Shown here: positions 1 to 7,283 of the stretch, piece after piece
How positions within the stretch are numbered: the first letter of the stretch is position 1
How the letters are laid out: every line of letters starts with the position of its first letter
Source of the DNA: an uncultured Ruminococcus sp.
GTDB taxonomy: Bacteria > Bacillota > Clostridia > Lachnospirales > Lachnospiraceae
NCBI GenBank assembly: GCA_900541505.1
Contig: UQKK01000062.1
Coordinates: 1 to 12,732 of the forward strand
Reading direction: 5' to 3'
DNA length: 12,732 bases
Translations under genes and position numbers: made by a program
Notes under the pieces: generated by a model
The model's database searches: none
What the model was told of the DNA's origin: nothing
The model's input: only the letters and a program-made list of their open reading frames with translations

Positions 1-36
1 TTGAGCAAAAGTCAGCGTGGGATTGGTGTGGTATCT

Positions 37-162
37 TTATCTAAGTGAACCCCCTTTCTCCCATTTCGATATGGTCTGTCTTACGACATTCAGCCTGTTG
101 GCAAGTTCTTCCTGTGACAGCCCTTTTGCTTTTCGTAAATTCTTAATATTTTCATTCAGCAT
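37..162 (-). pseudogene. truncated XRE-family (HTH_3) repressor
   Basis: The 41-residue product is the N-terminal part of a Cro/C1-type helix-turn-helix protein. It begins MLNENIKNLRKAKG and carries the LSQEELANRL and VRQTISKWEKG segments of the HTH. The start at 162 is set by AAAGGAGG eight bases upstream. Family members usually continue after KWEKG with the rest of a roughly 60-residue helical domain. Here the frame runs into a short unrelated tail (GSLR) and stops. Shifting by one base in the GGGGG run gives another short unrelated tail, so a simple single-base slip does not restore the domain. I read it as a gene fragment cut by a recombination junction near position 50. Any DNA-binding function would be compromised. 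It lies downstream of the leftward transporter genes on the same strand. Confidence 0.75.
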
Positions 163-204
163 AGCCTGTGCCTCCTTTGTTTTGATATAGTCATTAAACA
201 TCAA

Positions 205-227
205 AAACGCCGTTGCCACAAGCAACG
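205..227 (-). terminator. weak hairpin plus T-run, possible end of leftward operon
   Basis: On the minus strand a perfect 6-bp stem (CGTTGC / GCAACG) with a 5-base loop is followed by GCGTTTTTGA. It sits after the last transporter gene and before the XRE fragment, which is where the operon could end. The stem is short and the T-run is only five bases, so termination may be partial. Confidence 0.4.
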
Positions 228-230
228 CAG

Positions 231-288
231 ATTAACATGGAAAAATCACGCCACTGAAGACTTGTTAAAACGGTAGCCCATGCCCGGA
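231..288. repeat. left copy of imperfect direct repeat flanking the lactococcin-type cassette
   Basis: This stretch matches 3125-3181 in the same orientation. By eye the coding part is 36 of 43 identical, and a further block (attaaYatgga) beyond the stop also matches, with one 1-base gap between them. Identity stops on both outer sides. The repeat is the 3' end of a winged-helix regulator gene plus the bases just past its stop codon, and the two copies bracket the transporter pair at 413-3095. Confidence 0.75.
246..287 (-). pseudogene. remnant: last 13 codons of a winged-helix regulator
   Basis: Read on the minus strand this encodes PGMGYRFNKSSVA and a stop. It aligns without a gap to the end of the protein at 3139-3543 (PGMGYRFNESPMT and stop), including the stop position. 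PGMGYRFN is the final beta-hairpin and wing of an OmpR/PhoB-type DNA-binding domain. Upstream of the remnant the frame no longer resembles that family, so only the tail survives. It is a decayed or displaced second copy, not a working gene. Confidence 0.75.
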
Positions 289-366
289 TGACATCCAAAT
301 TGAAAGAATAGATGTGGCCCGAATAGTCTAAATATATCTTTCTGGAAGAAACCGTGAATTGTTTAC

Positions 367-379
367 CAGTATTATACTG
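367..379. other. 13-bp perfect palindrome downstream of the ATPase gene
   Basis: CAGTAT-T-ATACTG is a perfect 6-bp inverted repeat around one base. It lies about 35 bases past the stop of the leftward ATPase. On the minus strand it also contains TATAAT, but no fitting -35 is seen. It could be an operator or a chance AT-rich palindrome. The rest of 289-412 shows no gene, since both strands are broken by stops. Confidence 0.35.
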
Positions 380-412
380 ATTATAAAATTGTAATCCTGC
401 TAAATGGATGGC

Positions 413-1048
413 TTAGAGCCGGATATGACGATTGGCGTACTCGTTGACGTGAGGATCATGGGTAACAACTACAATGGTTTTTCCCTGATAATTCAACTTC
501 TTCAAGATTTCCAGCACATAATCCCGATTTCCTTCATCAAGACTGCCAGTAGGTTCGTCAGCGAATATAATCTGCGGGGATTTGACAATTACTTTTGCCA
601 GTGCTACACGTTGCTGCTCACCGCCGCTTAATGTATAGACCTTTCTTTCCTCGTAGCCTTGCAGTCCAACTTGCGCCAGTGCATCAGCAATCATGAGGCG
701 TTCTCTCTTCCTGCTGACAGATTTGAAATGTGTTGCAAGCCGCATATTGCTTTCTACGGTTTCGGTATCAATTAATCCGTAATTTTGAAATAGATATGAA
801 ATATGACGGCGGCGTAGGGTGATTGCTTTCCTGGATGAAAATTTCGGGTTCTTCTCTCCACAAAGGATGATGGTTCCACTATCCGGACGGTCAAGCAGCC
901 CCATCATATTCAATAATGTTGTCTTACCCGCACCGCTTTTGCCCATGATAGAAATAAATTCCCCTTGTTCTATTTTCAGAGAGAAGTTTTCAAACAGGGT
1001 TTTGTCTCCAAATCTTTTACTGATATTTGATAAAATAATGTCTGCCAT
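413..1048 (-). CDS. ABC transporter ATP-binding protein, lactococcin 972/bacteriocin type
   Basis: This 211-residue cytoplasmic ATPase would power the permease encoded just upstream. It shows Walker A GKSGAGKTT (residues 36-44), Q-loop FQN (about 87-89), signature LSGGEQQ (140-146), Walker B IIFADEP (160-166) and the switch histidine in THD (H197). Its short length, its ending soon after the H-loop and its pairing with a DUF1430-like permease fit the putative bacteriocin export/immunity ATPase group associated with lactococcin 972 (TIGR03608, from memory). It starts one base after the permease stop, with AAAGGA about ten bases upstream, so the two are translated together. A generic LolD/MacB-type label would also fit the ATPase alone. 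The specific label rests mainly on the partner. Confidence 0.85.
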   Translation of the reverse strand: MADIILSNISKRFGDKTLFENFSLKIEQGEFISIMGKSGAGKTTLLNMMGLLDRPDSGTIILCGEKNPKFSSRKAITLRRRHISYLFQNYGLIDTETVESNMRLATHFKSVSRKRERLMIADALAQVGLQGYEERKVYTLSGGEQQRVALAKVIVKSPQIIFADEPTGSLDEGNRDYVLEILKKLNYQGKTIVVVTHDPHVNEYANRHIRL

Positions 1049-1049
1049 A

Positions 1050-3095
1050 TCATTCAGATCCTTTCACGATTTGATACAGGTTGATTTTCGTATATTTCCG
1101 GCTGACAATCAGAGTAATTAGCAGTTCCCCCAAAAATGCCGCCAACAGAAGTAAATAGTTCAGAGACACCTGCGTTGTCGTACTTACAAATTGCAGAACT
1201 GCAACAACGACCATATAATAAATGACCGTCACAAGCAGGTGTTTTCGTAAGCAGCACAGCATCGAATATCCATCAATCAGGCAACAGGCAATCTTGGTTT
1301 TGTAGTTTTCACAGTACAGTTTGGAACTGAAAATAATCAGGCAGATCAAACCAATCAGAAGGACCATTGATTGTGTACCATATAGCATCAGCATTTGTCG
1401 TTGGTGATTGATGGTTTCTGAAAATGTAGAAGAAACCGAAGGAGTTTCCATCGTGACTGAAGCTATTCCTGTTTCCTGTAAAGTAGGAAGCAGTTCTGCA
1501 TAGGCATTTTCTGTGGGAACATTCAAAAAGTAGCCGCCTTTGGAACAATAGCTTAAAACAAAAATTCCCTCGATCTGTTCTTCCTCAATTACCAGAATAA
1601 CAGGCTCATCCAATGCCCCATAGTCTCCAGTTCCTGTGTTCGCATTGTAAGAATAAATTTTACTGGATATTCCATCATAAGGGATAAAATTTACTTCCAT
1701 CCCATAAGCGTTTTGAACAAATTCACGCCAACTCTCTTTTTCCTGTTCTCTCGATACAGGAAGCAGTATATTGAAACGGGTATCAGAAAGCTGCGTACTT
1801 TTGATCTGGCTTCCGCTTACATCATAAATCGGGTTGAAATCCAGATAGTTCCGGTTAACCGTGATAGAGGTCTGCCCAAATTCTTCCGCAGATGTGCGTC
1901 CACTAATCAGATCATATTCATAATTGCTGGCATCACATAAAATGCCATTGTAGCGGTTTACTGTTGCTGAATAAAACGCTTCATAGTTTTCAGCCAGATT
2001 CTGTGTAGAAGCGTTGCTGGTATTGACAGGGACGGTCACATATCCGGCCATTTTATCTGCAAGAAATTTAGAAGTTTGCATGGTATGATATGAAATGGCA
2101 GCATTACGGACGGCGATGGATAAGAAGAAAATAATAAATCCAACAAATACTCCTTTGGCAAGAATGGTGGTAATATAAATTCCCCGTCGTGGAACACGTC
2201 CCTTAACATATTCGGCACTGTTTTGCCTGCAAATAAGCATTGCTGAAAGTAAAAAGCCAATAAGCACAACAAGAATCAGCATAGCGATATTTGGCAGGGA
2301 GAACAGGATATATTGAGGTAGTGTGGTTTGATACAAGGCTGCCGCTGTAATCAATGTTACAGCTTCAATGAGTAAAAAACTGGCTGCGAAAATCGGGAAG
2401 ATGTTTTTGGCTTCATCTGCCAGAATATCACGGACAGCGTAGCCCTCCATTTTCTTCAGCACATTCTTTTTCCCACTGGAAAGAATATAAAATGCCATGC
2501 TCGCCACCAGCATAAAAGCCGGGACGAAGCCAAACAGCAGAACCGAGAATTTGCCGGAAATGTAGGCCGTCGGATTAATCGTAACGGCATATCCGAGCTG
2601 GTTCAAAGTATCCACCACGGTTGATTGCTGATCCATTTTAACATAGTACGTAGCAGCGGAGAGATCATATTTCTCTGCGTCAGCCCATGGAAAAAATGAA
2701 ATATCCTGCATTAGTGAGGAAGCGTTTAGCCGATGGGTAGTGTATCCAACAGGGACCGTGGTGGAAATACATTCGCTATTTTCCAACTGATTGTTTCCAA
2801 CACTGGTGCTGATATCCAAAAATCCTGTGGTATGGTTGGTCTTGAAATATTGATAGTGGGCTTTATCGCCCACATTCTCAACGCAGCGCAGCATGATGTC
2901 TGCATTGACCGTTTCCAGCGCATGGTCGATTTCTGCGAGGAAATCCGTGTTACTGATACTTTCCGGCTTCTCAATCACTATGGAGATTTTATCCGCCTCT
3001 ATCTGATCAAGCGCATCAAAAGCAAAATTGAAGCAGGACAACGCTGAAAGGACGCTAAAGAGGAGGATAAAGCAAAATATCATTTGTTTTTTCAT
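1050..3095 (-). CDS. DUF1430-like bacteriocin-associated integral membrane permease
   Basis: The 681-residue membrane protein shows about eight hydrophobic segments: near residues 4-26, 184-206, 233-255, 263-287, 309-330, 571-591, 619-638 and 646-665. They enclose two large, probably extracytoplasmic regions (about 27-180 and 331-570). This 1+4+3 layout, the size and the adjacent short ATPase match the lactococcin 972-associated membrane protein family (DUF1430 / TIGR01654, from memory), thought to act in immunity to or export of such bacteriocins. The start at 3095 has AGGAGG eight bases upstream. The gene follows the winged-helix gene by 43 bases with no promoter visible. Normally a roughly 100-residue lactococcin-like precursor is nearby. 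None is seen here. Confidence 0.8.
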   Translation of the reverse strand: MKKQMIFCFILLFSVLSALSCFNFAFDALDQIEADKISIVIEKPESISNTDFLAEIDHALETVNADIMLRCVENVGDKAHYQYFKTNHTTGFLDISTSVGNNQLENSECISTTVPVGYTTHRLNASSLMQDISFFPWADAEKYDLSAATYYVKMDQQSTVVDTLNQLGYAVTINPTAYISGKFSVLLFGFVPAFMLVASMAFYILSSGKKNVLKKMEGYAVRDILADEAKNIFPIFAASFLLIEAVTLITAAALYQTTLPQYILFSLPNIAMLILVVLIGFLLSAMLICRQNSAEYVKGRVPRRGIYITTILAKGVFVGFIIFFLSIAVRNAAISYHTMQTSKFLADKMAGYVTVPVNTSNASTQNLAENYEAFYSATVNRYNGILCDASNYEYDLISGRTSAEEFGQTSITVNRNYLDFNPIYDVSGSQIKSTQLSDTRFNILLPVSREQEKESWREFVQNAYGMEVNFIPYDGISSKIYSYNANTGTGDYGALDEPVILVIEEEQIEGIFVLSYCSKGGYFLNVPTENAYAELLPTLQETGIASVTMETPSVSSTFSETINHQRQMLMLYGTQSMVLLIGLICLIIFSSKLYCENYKTKIACCLIDGYSMLCCLRKHLLVTVIYYMVVVAVLQFVSTTTQVSLNYLLLLAAFLGELLITLIVSRKYTKINLYQIVKGSE

Positions 3096-3124
3096 TTTGT
3101 GTGCCTCCTAACGCTAAAACTCAA

Positions 3125-3181
3125 ATTAATATGGAGGGTCATGTCATCGGAGACTCGTTAAAACGGTATCCCATGCCCGGA
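3125..3181. repeat. right copy of imperfect direct repeat flanking the lactococcin-type cassette
   Basis: This is the partner of 231-288. It covers the last 14 codons (with stop) of the winged-helix gene and about 14 bases after it. The cassette between the copies is therefore placed exactly at the 3' end of this gene, with an intact-reading end on one side and a remnant end on the other. Confidence 0.75.
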
Positions 3182-3543
3182 ACGGTCTGGATATATTCCT
3201 CACGGGTATGCGCTTTGAGTTTCTTCCGGAGGCTGGAGATGGTGCAGTAAACTGCCCCTTTTATATTTACCGGTTCTTCCTTCCATACTGCCTGGTAGAG
3301 TTCTTCCTGGCTGACGATCCAGCCGGGATGCGCTGACAGGTAGCGCAATACAGAAAACTCCAAAGGTGACAGAGGAAGATCTCTTCCGTTTATCGTTACC
3401 TGCCGTTTCTGAGGAAGGATTGTTAAGCCGGATGCCTGTATCTGCTGTCGATCCTCTTTTTCTGCAAGCTCTATGACAGGCATATCTGCTGAAAGGGCAG
3501 CGACAATATGACGAAACAGTTCTTCCTCTTTTTCCTCAAACAA
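3139..3543 (-). CDS. winged-helix (OmpR/PhoB C-terminal type) DNA-binding protein without receiver domain
   Basis: The 134 residues carry one Trans_reg_C-type winged-helix domain at about 37-129. LSPLEFSVLRYLSAHPG is the alpha-1 region, then VSQEELYQAVW, the recognition-helix region GAVYCTISSLRKKL (96-109) and the final wing YIQTVPGMGYRF. No phospho-acceptor receiver domain precedes it. Residues 1-36 are acidic and helical. Counted from 3543 the start is TTG with only a distant GAAGG. The good Shine-Dalgarno (GGGAGGG, 3570-3576) instead serves an ATG at 3563 that is one base out of frame and stops after four codons. One extra base there would give MGKALIILFEEKEEE running into this frame. The gene may thus be frameshifted at its start or use TTG or ATT. 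It sits 44 bases after the FtsX permease and may regulate this operon. Confidence 0.7.
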   Translation of the reverse strand: MFEEKEEELFRHIVAALSADMPVIELAEKEDRQQIQASGLTILPQKRQVTINGRDLPLSPLEFSVLRYLSAHPGWIVSQEELYQAVWKEEPVNIKGAVYCTISSLRKKLKAHTREEYIQTVPGMGYRFNESPMT

Positions 3544-3548
3544 AATGA

Positions 3549-3576
3549 TCAGCGCCTTCCCATTTACATCCCTCCC
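3549..3576 (-). other. strong RBS with out-of-frame ATG at head of the winged-helix gene
   Basis: GGGAGGG at 3570-3576 lies six bases before ATG at 3561-3563. That frame reads MGRR and stops at 3549-3551. The long winged-helix frame overlaps this stop in a different phase. The ribosome signal and the open frame disagree by exactly one base, which suggests a single-base loss, a sequencing error or an unusual start. Confidence 0.6.
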
Positions 3577-3587
3577 TCATCTGCGGT

Positions 3588-6071
3588 TTATTCATATTCC
3601 CGCAGGCGGTCTACAATAGAACGCTTCCCCGCCAGCTTCCTGTAAGACAGGACCGGGGTTACTGTGCATATGATGATGACCAGGGCTATTCCGCAAAGCA
3701 ATGGCAGAACCGGTACGGAAAACGGGATTTCCATATAATTCATGGATTGGAAACAGCAGTATGTGACTACGGTTCCGGCAGTAAGGGTAAGGAATACAGA
3801 GAATCCTGCATAGAGCAGCCCCTCCCGGAGCAGAAGCCTGTAAACCTGTTTCCTGGACATTCCCACACTTTCCATGATGGAGAAAGTCAGCTTTCGGCTT
3901 TGGATGCTGCCCGCCATGGTATTTATATAGTTCAATGTACCTACCAGGAGAAGGAGCAGGGCGATCAGGATACCGATCTCCATCATATTTCCCTGGGATT
4001 CCTGGATGGTCTGTACCTCTTCCAGTGAGGAAATCCAGGTCAGGTCATTTTTATAGGGGCTGTCGTCTAGCCGGTTCAAGATATCCTGCTCTGTTGCGGC
4101 GTCATAGCGGTTCCTGTATTTGATATTCAGGCTTAATATATAAGGATTATCCGTCAGCCGCTCAAGGTACGATTGGCTAACAATCAGAACAGGCCCGATG
4201 GCGGCAGAGGTATAGTAGCCCTCATAGCTGACAGCGCCGATCGCAGTCTGATAAGTCTGATCCTCTATACGGAAGGTTACAGGAAAATCATCTGTATAGC
4301 TTTCTGGGATTTCAAAACCTCCATACTGCAGGACGCATACCTTCCCTTCAAGAAAGTCCTGCCGGTCCAGCGGAGTGGCAAGGGATTGATTCAGGGTGTC
4401 AAATTCTGCCTCATCAATGCCTTTGAGCATACCGTAATAGTTTTCCGGGGATTGCTGGTAATCCGCTTTGATATCTTCGTAGGAAACATAAGGTTTGGTC
4501 CCTGCGTAACCCTGCATCCAGAACGGCGGAAATCCGTCTTCCTGCCAGGGGAATACAACAGGTATCCCGGTAAGCGCATGGATCGCCTGGATGCCATCCA
4601 TAGCCTGCAATTCTGTCAGAAGAGCCGGATCCAGCGCAGGCTGGAGGGAAGAAAGATCTTCCGGGGTCTGGGTGTCATTCCGGAGAATGAGATCCGCATC
4701 CTGATAATTTGGCATTACGGTTCGTTCCCCATAGCTGCTGATAATGGTAGTCAGGCAGTAAAAGACAGACAGGCTCACTGCCAGGGAGAGAAGGACCACC
4801 AGCGTCTTTTTCTTATCCTTCTTTAGCTGGTTTGCTGCCAGCCGCCAGAACAAATGTCCATGCCGCCTTGTTTTGTACATAGAGTCCGCCGATACCTGTA
4901 TCCCACGGAAGCGGACGGCTTCTGCCGGTGAAATGCCGGCTGCCATGCGGACCGGCGTGTGGACACCCCACAGGACTGCAAGGGCTGCAGCAAGGACGCT
5001 TAATGCAAGTACCGCAGGATACAAGTGCAGCCTGATCCCTCCGGTCCTGATCCCCAGAACGGACATCACATAGGGAACCAGGAACAGGGAAAACAAAATT
5101 CCAAGGGCGATCCCGGCTAAAATCCCAAGGACAGCCAGAGGGAAGACCTGGCGGCGGATAAACTGTGCCAGTTGTTTTTTCTTCATGCCTAATGCCTGAA
5201 GCAGACCATAGTACCGGATCTTTCCGGAGACGGAAAGGTACAGGATATTGTAGATCAACAGGTATGCGCTCAGGCAGATGATCAGGCATAGACCGCAGAT
5301 CCCCATAAGAACCGTCAGGGAACTGGTGATATAGTCAGATGCCTGAAAGAGCTGCTGGCCGGTAAGGGAAAGGCTGGCTTCCGTCTTTTCAATGGTGCTG
5401 CCGGAAATAAAATTCCCCTTATATTTGATATACAGGATGCCTAACTCATCCAGGGAGTAGCCGCTGTCCTTATAGAAGGCATCGGAGACATAGAAGATGG
5501 CCTGGTTCCCATAGCCCTCCCAGATACCGCTGATGACAAAATCCTGTGTGTGTATGCCTGTATTATCTTCATAGGTCATTGGAAAGCTGTCTCCGCAGGA
5601 GAGACTGCCTTCTCCGCAGGCATTCAGCGCTTCCCTTGTAACCAGCAGCTCATGTTTCTTTTTTGGATAATGCCCTTCGAGACTTGTCCGGGCAGGGGCG
5701 CTTTGGGTTTCCCAGTAAACCTCATCGCACCAGAGAAGCCCCACGTCTATGGTGTCGTCTTCCTGGGTGCTTTTTACATATCCGGCGTAGGACAGGGAAC
5801 CTACGGTCTGGACTTTGGGGTTTGCCAGTAAGATATCTTTCTGCTCCCGGGTAAATCCATTGGCTACAGTGGCATCATATTCGGCGCCAAACAAGCGGGT
5901 ATTCTGCAGCCTGCTTAGATCCAGCCAGGTCATGCCCAGCGTGAATACGCAGAACAGCATACAGGTGGAAAGCAGGATGGTAAAGAACAGGATGCTGAAC
6001 TGCTTTTTATTGGAGCGGAGGGTATTCTTTGCCAGCTTTCCTATGGCAGCGCTATGAGTTTTTGCCCGCAT
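3588..6071 (-). CDS. FtsX-type ABC transporter permease (MacB/Bce-like, two FtsX domains)
   Basis: The 827-residue permease has a 1+3+1+3 layout of membrane helices. One lies near 24-46, then an outer domain of about 200 residues, then 251-277, 309-336 and 349-369. A fifth lies at 421-443, then a second outer domain, then three more from about 703 to 810. After the first block of each half come cytoplasmic FtsX motifs (SGKIRYYGLLQALGMKKKQ and SRKLTFSIMESVGMSRKQ), and SPAEAVR follows the first FtsX domain. Such permeases with a MacB-type ATPase move or sense peptides at the membrane, often giving antimicrobial peptide resistance. I chose ATG at 6071, preceded by GGAAGG, rather than the upstream ATG at 6161, which lies inside the ATPase gene. 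The reading frames overlap by 20 bases, so translation is coupled. The substrate cannot be told from sequence. Confidence 0.92.
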   Translation of the reverse strand: MRAKTHSAAIGKLAKNTLRSNKKQFSILFFTILLSTCMLFCVFTLGMTWLDLSRLQNTRLFGAEYDATVANGFTREQKDILLANPKVQTVGSLSYAGYVKSTQEDDTIDVGLLWCDEVYWETQSAPARTSLEGHYPKKKHELLVTREALNACGEGSLSCGDSFPMTYEDNTGIHTQDFVISGIWEGYGNQAIFYVSDAFYKDSGYSLDELGILYIKYKGNFISGSTIEKTEASLSLTGQQLFQASDYITSSLTVLMGICGLCLIICLSAYLLIYNILYLSVSGKIRYYGLLQALGMKKKQLAQFIRRQVFPLAVLGILAGIALGILFSLFLVPYVMSVLGIRTGGIRLHLYPAVLALSVLAAALAVLWGVHTPVRMAAGISPAEAVRFRGIQVSADSMYKTRRHGHLFWRLAANQLKKDKKKTLVVLLSLAVSLSVFYCLTTIISSYGERTVMPNYQDADLILRNDTQTPEDLSSLQPALDPALLTELQAMDGIQAIHALTGIPVVFPWQEDGFPPFWMQGYAGTKPYVSYEDIKADYQQSPENYYGMLKGIDEAEFDTLNQSLATPLDRQDFLEGKVCVLQYGGFEIPESYTDDFPVTFRIEDQTYQTAIGAVSYEGYYTSAAIGPVLIVSQSYLERLTDNPYILSLNIKYRNRYDAATEQDILNRLDDSPYKNDLTWISSLEEVQTIQESQGNMMEIGILIALLLLLVGTLNYINTMAGSIQSRKLTFSIMESVGMSRKQVYRLLLREGLLYAGFSVFLTLTAGTVVTYCCFQSMNYMEIPFSVPVLPLLCGIALVIIICTVTPVLSYRKLAGKRSIVDRLREYE

Positions 6072-6753
6072 AGACGTCACCTTCCTTCCGTATCTTCCCG
6101 TCCTCAATGCGTACCATCCGGTCTGCCATCTGTGCGATGTCCGGGTCGTGGGTGATGACAAGAAGTGTCTGCCGGTACTGTTTTGCCAGGTCTTTTAACA
6201 GGGTGATGACCTCACGGGCTGCCCCAGTGTCCAGGTTGCCGGTGGGTTCGTCTGCCAGGACGATCGCCGGTCTTGCGGCTAAGGCCCGGATAATGGCAAC
6301 CCGTTGCTGTTCACCGCCGGAGAGCATGGACGGGAGCATTTCCTTTTTGGAGGAAATGTGAAGCGTTTCCAAAAGATAGTCGATAAATTTTCTGTTGATC
6401 CTTGCCCCATCCAGTTCCAGAGGGAAAAGGATATTATCGTAGACATTGAGATCCGGGATCAGGTTATACTGCTGGAAAATAAAGCCTACCTTCCGCCTGC
6501 GGAATACGGCAAGCCGGTCGTTATCCAGCGTTTCCAGAGCGGCGCCGCCCACAGTGACGCTTCCGCTTGTGGGGGTGTCCAGTCCGCCCAGCATATGGAG
6601 CAGGGTGGTTTTTCCGCTTCCGGATTTCCCTATGATCGCCACAAATTCCCGCTCTTTTACTTCAAAGTCCACACCATCCAGGGCTTTGACCAACTGGGTT
6701 CCGGTTTTATAATACTTTTCCAATGCTGTTGTTTTTACGATTGGTTCTGCCAT
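6052..6753 (-). CDS. ABC transporter ATP-binding protein, MacB/LolD/Bce type
   Basis: The 233-residue ATPase carries Walker A GKSGSGKTT (42-50), Q-loop FQQYNL (93-98), signature LSGGEQQR (144-151), Walker B IVLADEPTG (164-172) and H-loop THD (H202). These are hallmarks of the MacB/LolD/BceA group that works with FtsX-type permeases. The start at 6753 has GGAGG seven bases upstream. An extension to 6840 would run back past this RBS towards the zinc-ribbon gene and is not supported. The gene ends inside the start of the permease, confirming the pair. It follows the zinc-ribbon gene by 38 bases in the same operon. Confidence 0.95.
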   Translation of the reverse strand: MAEPIVKTTALEKYYKTGTQLVKALDGVDFEVKEREFVAIIGKSGSGKTTLLHMLGGLDTPTSGSVTVGGAALETLDNDRLAVFRRRKVGFIFQQYNLIPDLNVYDNILFPLELDGARINRKFIDYLLETLHISSKKEMLPSMLSGGEQQRVAIIRALAARPAIVLADEPTGNLDTGAAREVITLLKDLAKQYRQTLLVITHDPDIAQMADRMVRIEDGKIRKEGDVYAGKNS

Positions 6754-6791
6754 GACCACACCTCCATATACAGGGATACATTTTGACCTGT

Positions 6792-6989
6792 CTATCCCAG
6801 TTTGCTGACATCCTCCAGATAGATAGAAACTTCTCCGCATTTGGGGCAGATGGCAACTTTGGGTTTCCCGATCCTGCCGCCAAACAGTTTGGCTTCATCA
6901 GAAGAGAGGATGATCCCATATCCAGCACCCTCGACCTTTACTGCACAGTCCTCTTTCATTTCGCTTCCGCATCGGATACATTTTCTCAT
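6792..6989 (-). CDS. small zinc-ribbon protein (nucleic acid-binding-like)
   Basis: The product has 65 residues with two CxxC knuckles, C4-x2-C7 near the N terminus (KCIRCG) and C48-x2-C51 (ICPKCGE), plus C15. This is the layout of a single zinc ribbon. Between them lies a stretch with GAGYGIILSSDEAKLFGG. No membrane segment is present, so it is probably cytoplasmic. Three starts are possible: GTG at 7004 (overlapping the upstream stop), ATG at 6995 or ATG at 6989. GAGG nine bases before 6989 favours the last. Proteins like this are annotated only as zinc-ribbon or hypothetical. The operon position suggests a role tied to the transporter, but I cannot name one. Confidence 0.75.
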   Translation of the reverse strand: MRKCIRCGSEMKEDCAVKVEGAGYGIILSSDEAKLFGGRIGKPKVAICPKCGEVSIYLEDVSKLG

Positions 6990-7000
6990 TTTCATACACC

Positions 7001-7198
7001 TCACAATTCCTTTGCTTTCAGTTTTTTCCGTTTCTGCCTGTCAAGTACGATAAAGCCTGCCGTTACCCCTAAAGCCAGGAGTATATAATCCAGTCCGTAG
7101 CTGCCTACCGGATCTCTGATTATGGTATAGATCAGGTATACGGTACAGGCCAGCAATACGGCTAAGAATATTCCACGATAGATCCTGCTGTGTCTCAT
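7001..7198 (-). CDS. small two-helix membrane protein, first gene of the leftward operon
   Basis: The 65-residue protein has hydrophobic helices at about 9-27 and 36-53, a short polar link (RDPVGSYG) and a basic tail (DRQKRKKLKAKEL). The N-terminal arginines and basic tail suggest both ends face the cytoplasm. ATG at 7198 has GGAGGAG eight bases upstream. I do not recognise a family. It is the first gene behind the promoter at about 7275-7312 and is followed without a gap by the zinc-ribbon gene. A small accessory or sensory subunit of the FtsX transporter is a guess from position only. Confidence 0.75.
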   Translation of the reverse strand: MRHSRIYRGIFLAVLLACTVYLIYTIIRDPVGSYGLDYILLALGVTAGFIVLDRQKRKKLKAKEL

Positions 7199-7254
7199 GC
7201 CGGCGTCTCCTCCTTCCCTGGTAAAATTCTGCCTTTTGGTTTCCCATGTTTCTT

Positions 7255-7283
7255 TTTACAAGAGGTTTCTCCTCTGCTATAAT
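7255..7283 (+). promoter_or_regulatory. rightward promoter of the histidine kinase gene, near consensus
   Basis: TTTACA at 7255-7260 and TATAAT at 7278-7283 are separated by 17 bases, with a second TATAAT immediately after (7284-7289). Its -10 overlaps the leftward -10, so the two promoters cannot both be occupied. The kinase start is about 150 bases downstream. Confidence 0.7.
7261..7275. promoter_or_regulatory. dyad within the rightward promoter spacer
   Basis: AGAGG-TTTCT-CCTCT is a perfect 5-bp inverted repeat filling most of the spacer between -35 and -10. It also covers the likely start site of the leftward transcript. It could be a repressor site acting on both promoters. The protein is unknown. 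Confidence 0.4.

Noticed and set aside
367..379. Palindrome CAGTAT-T-ATACTG as a terminator of the leftward operon
   Set aside because: It has a one-base loop in DNA symmetry, an AT-rich stem and no T-run on the minus strand. It fits an operator or chance better.
4173..4826. 217-codon plus-strand frame within the FtsX permease gene
   Set aside because: It is antisense to a well-supported permease and shows no recognisable domain or ribosome binding site.
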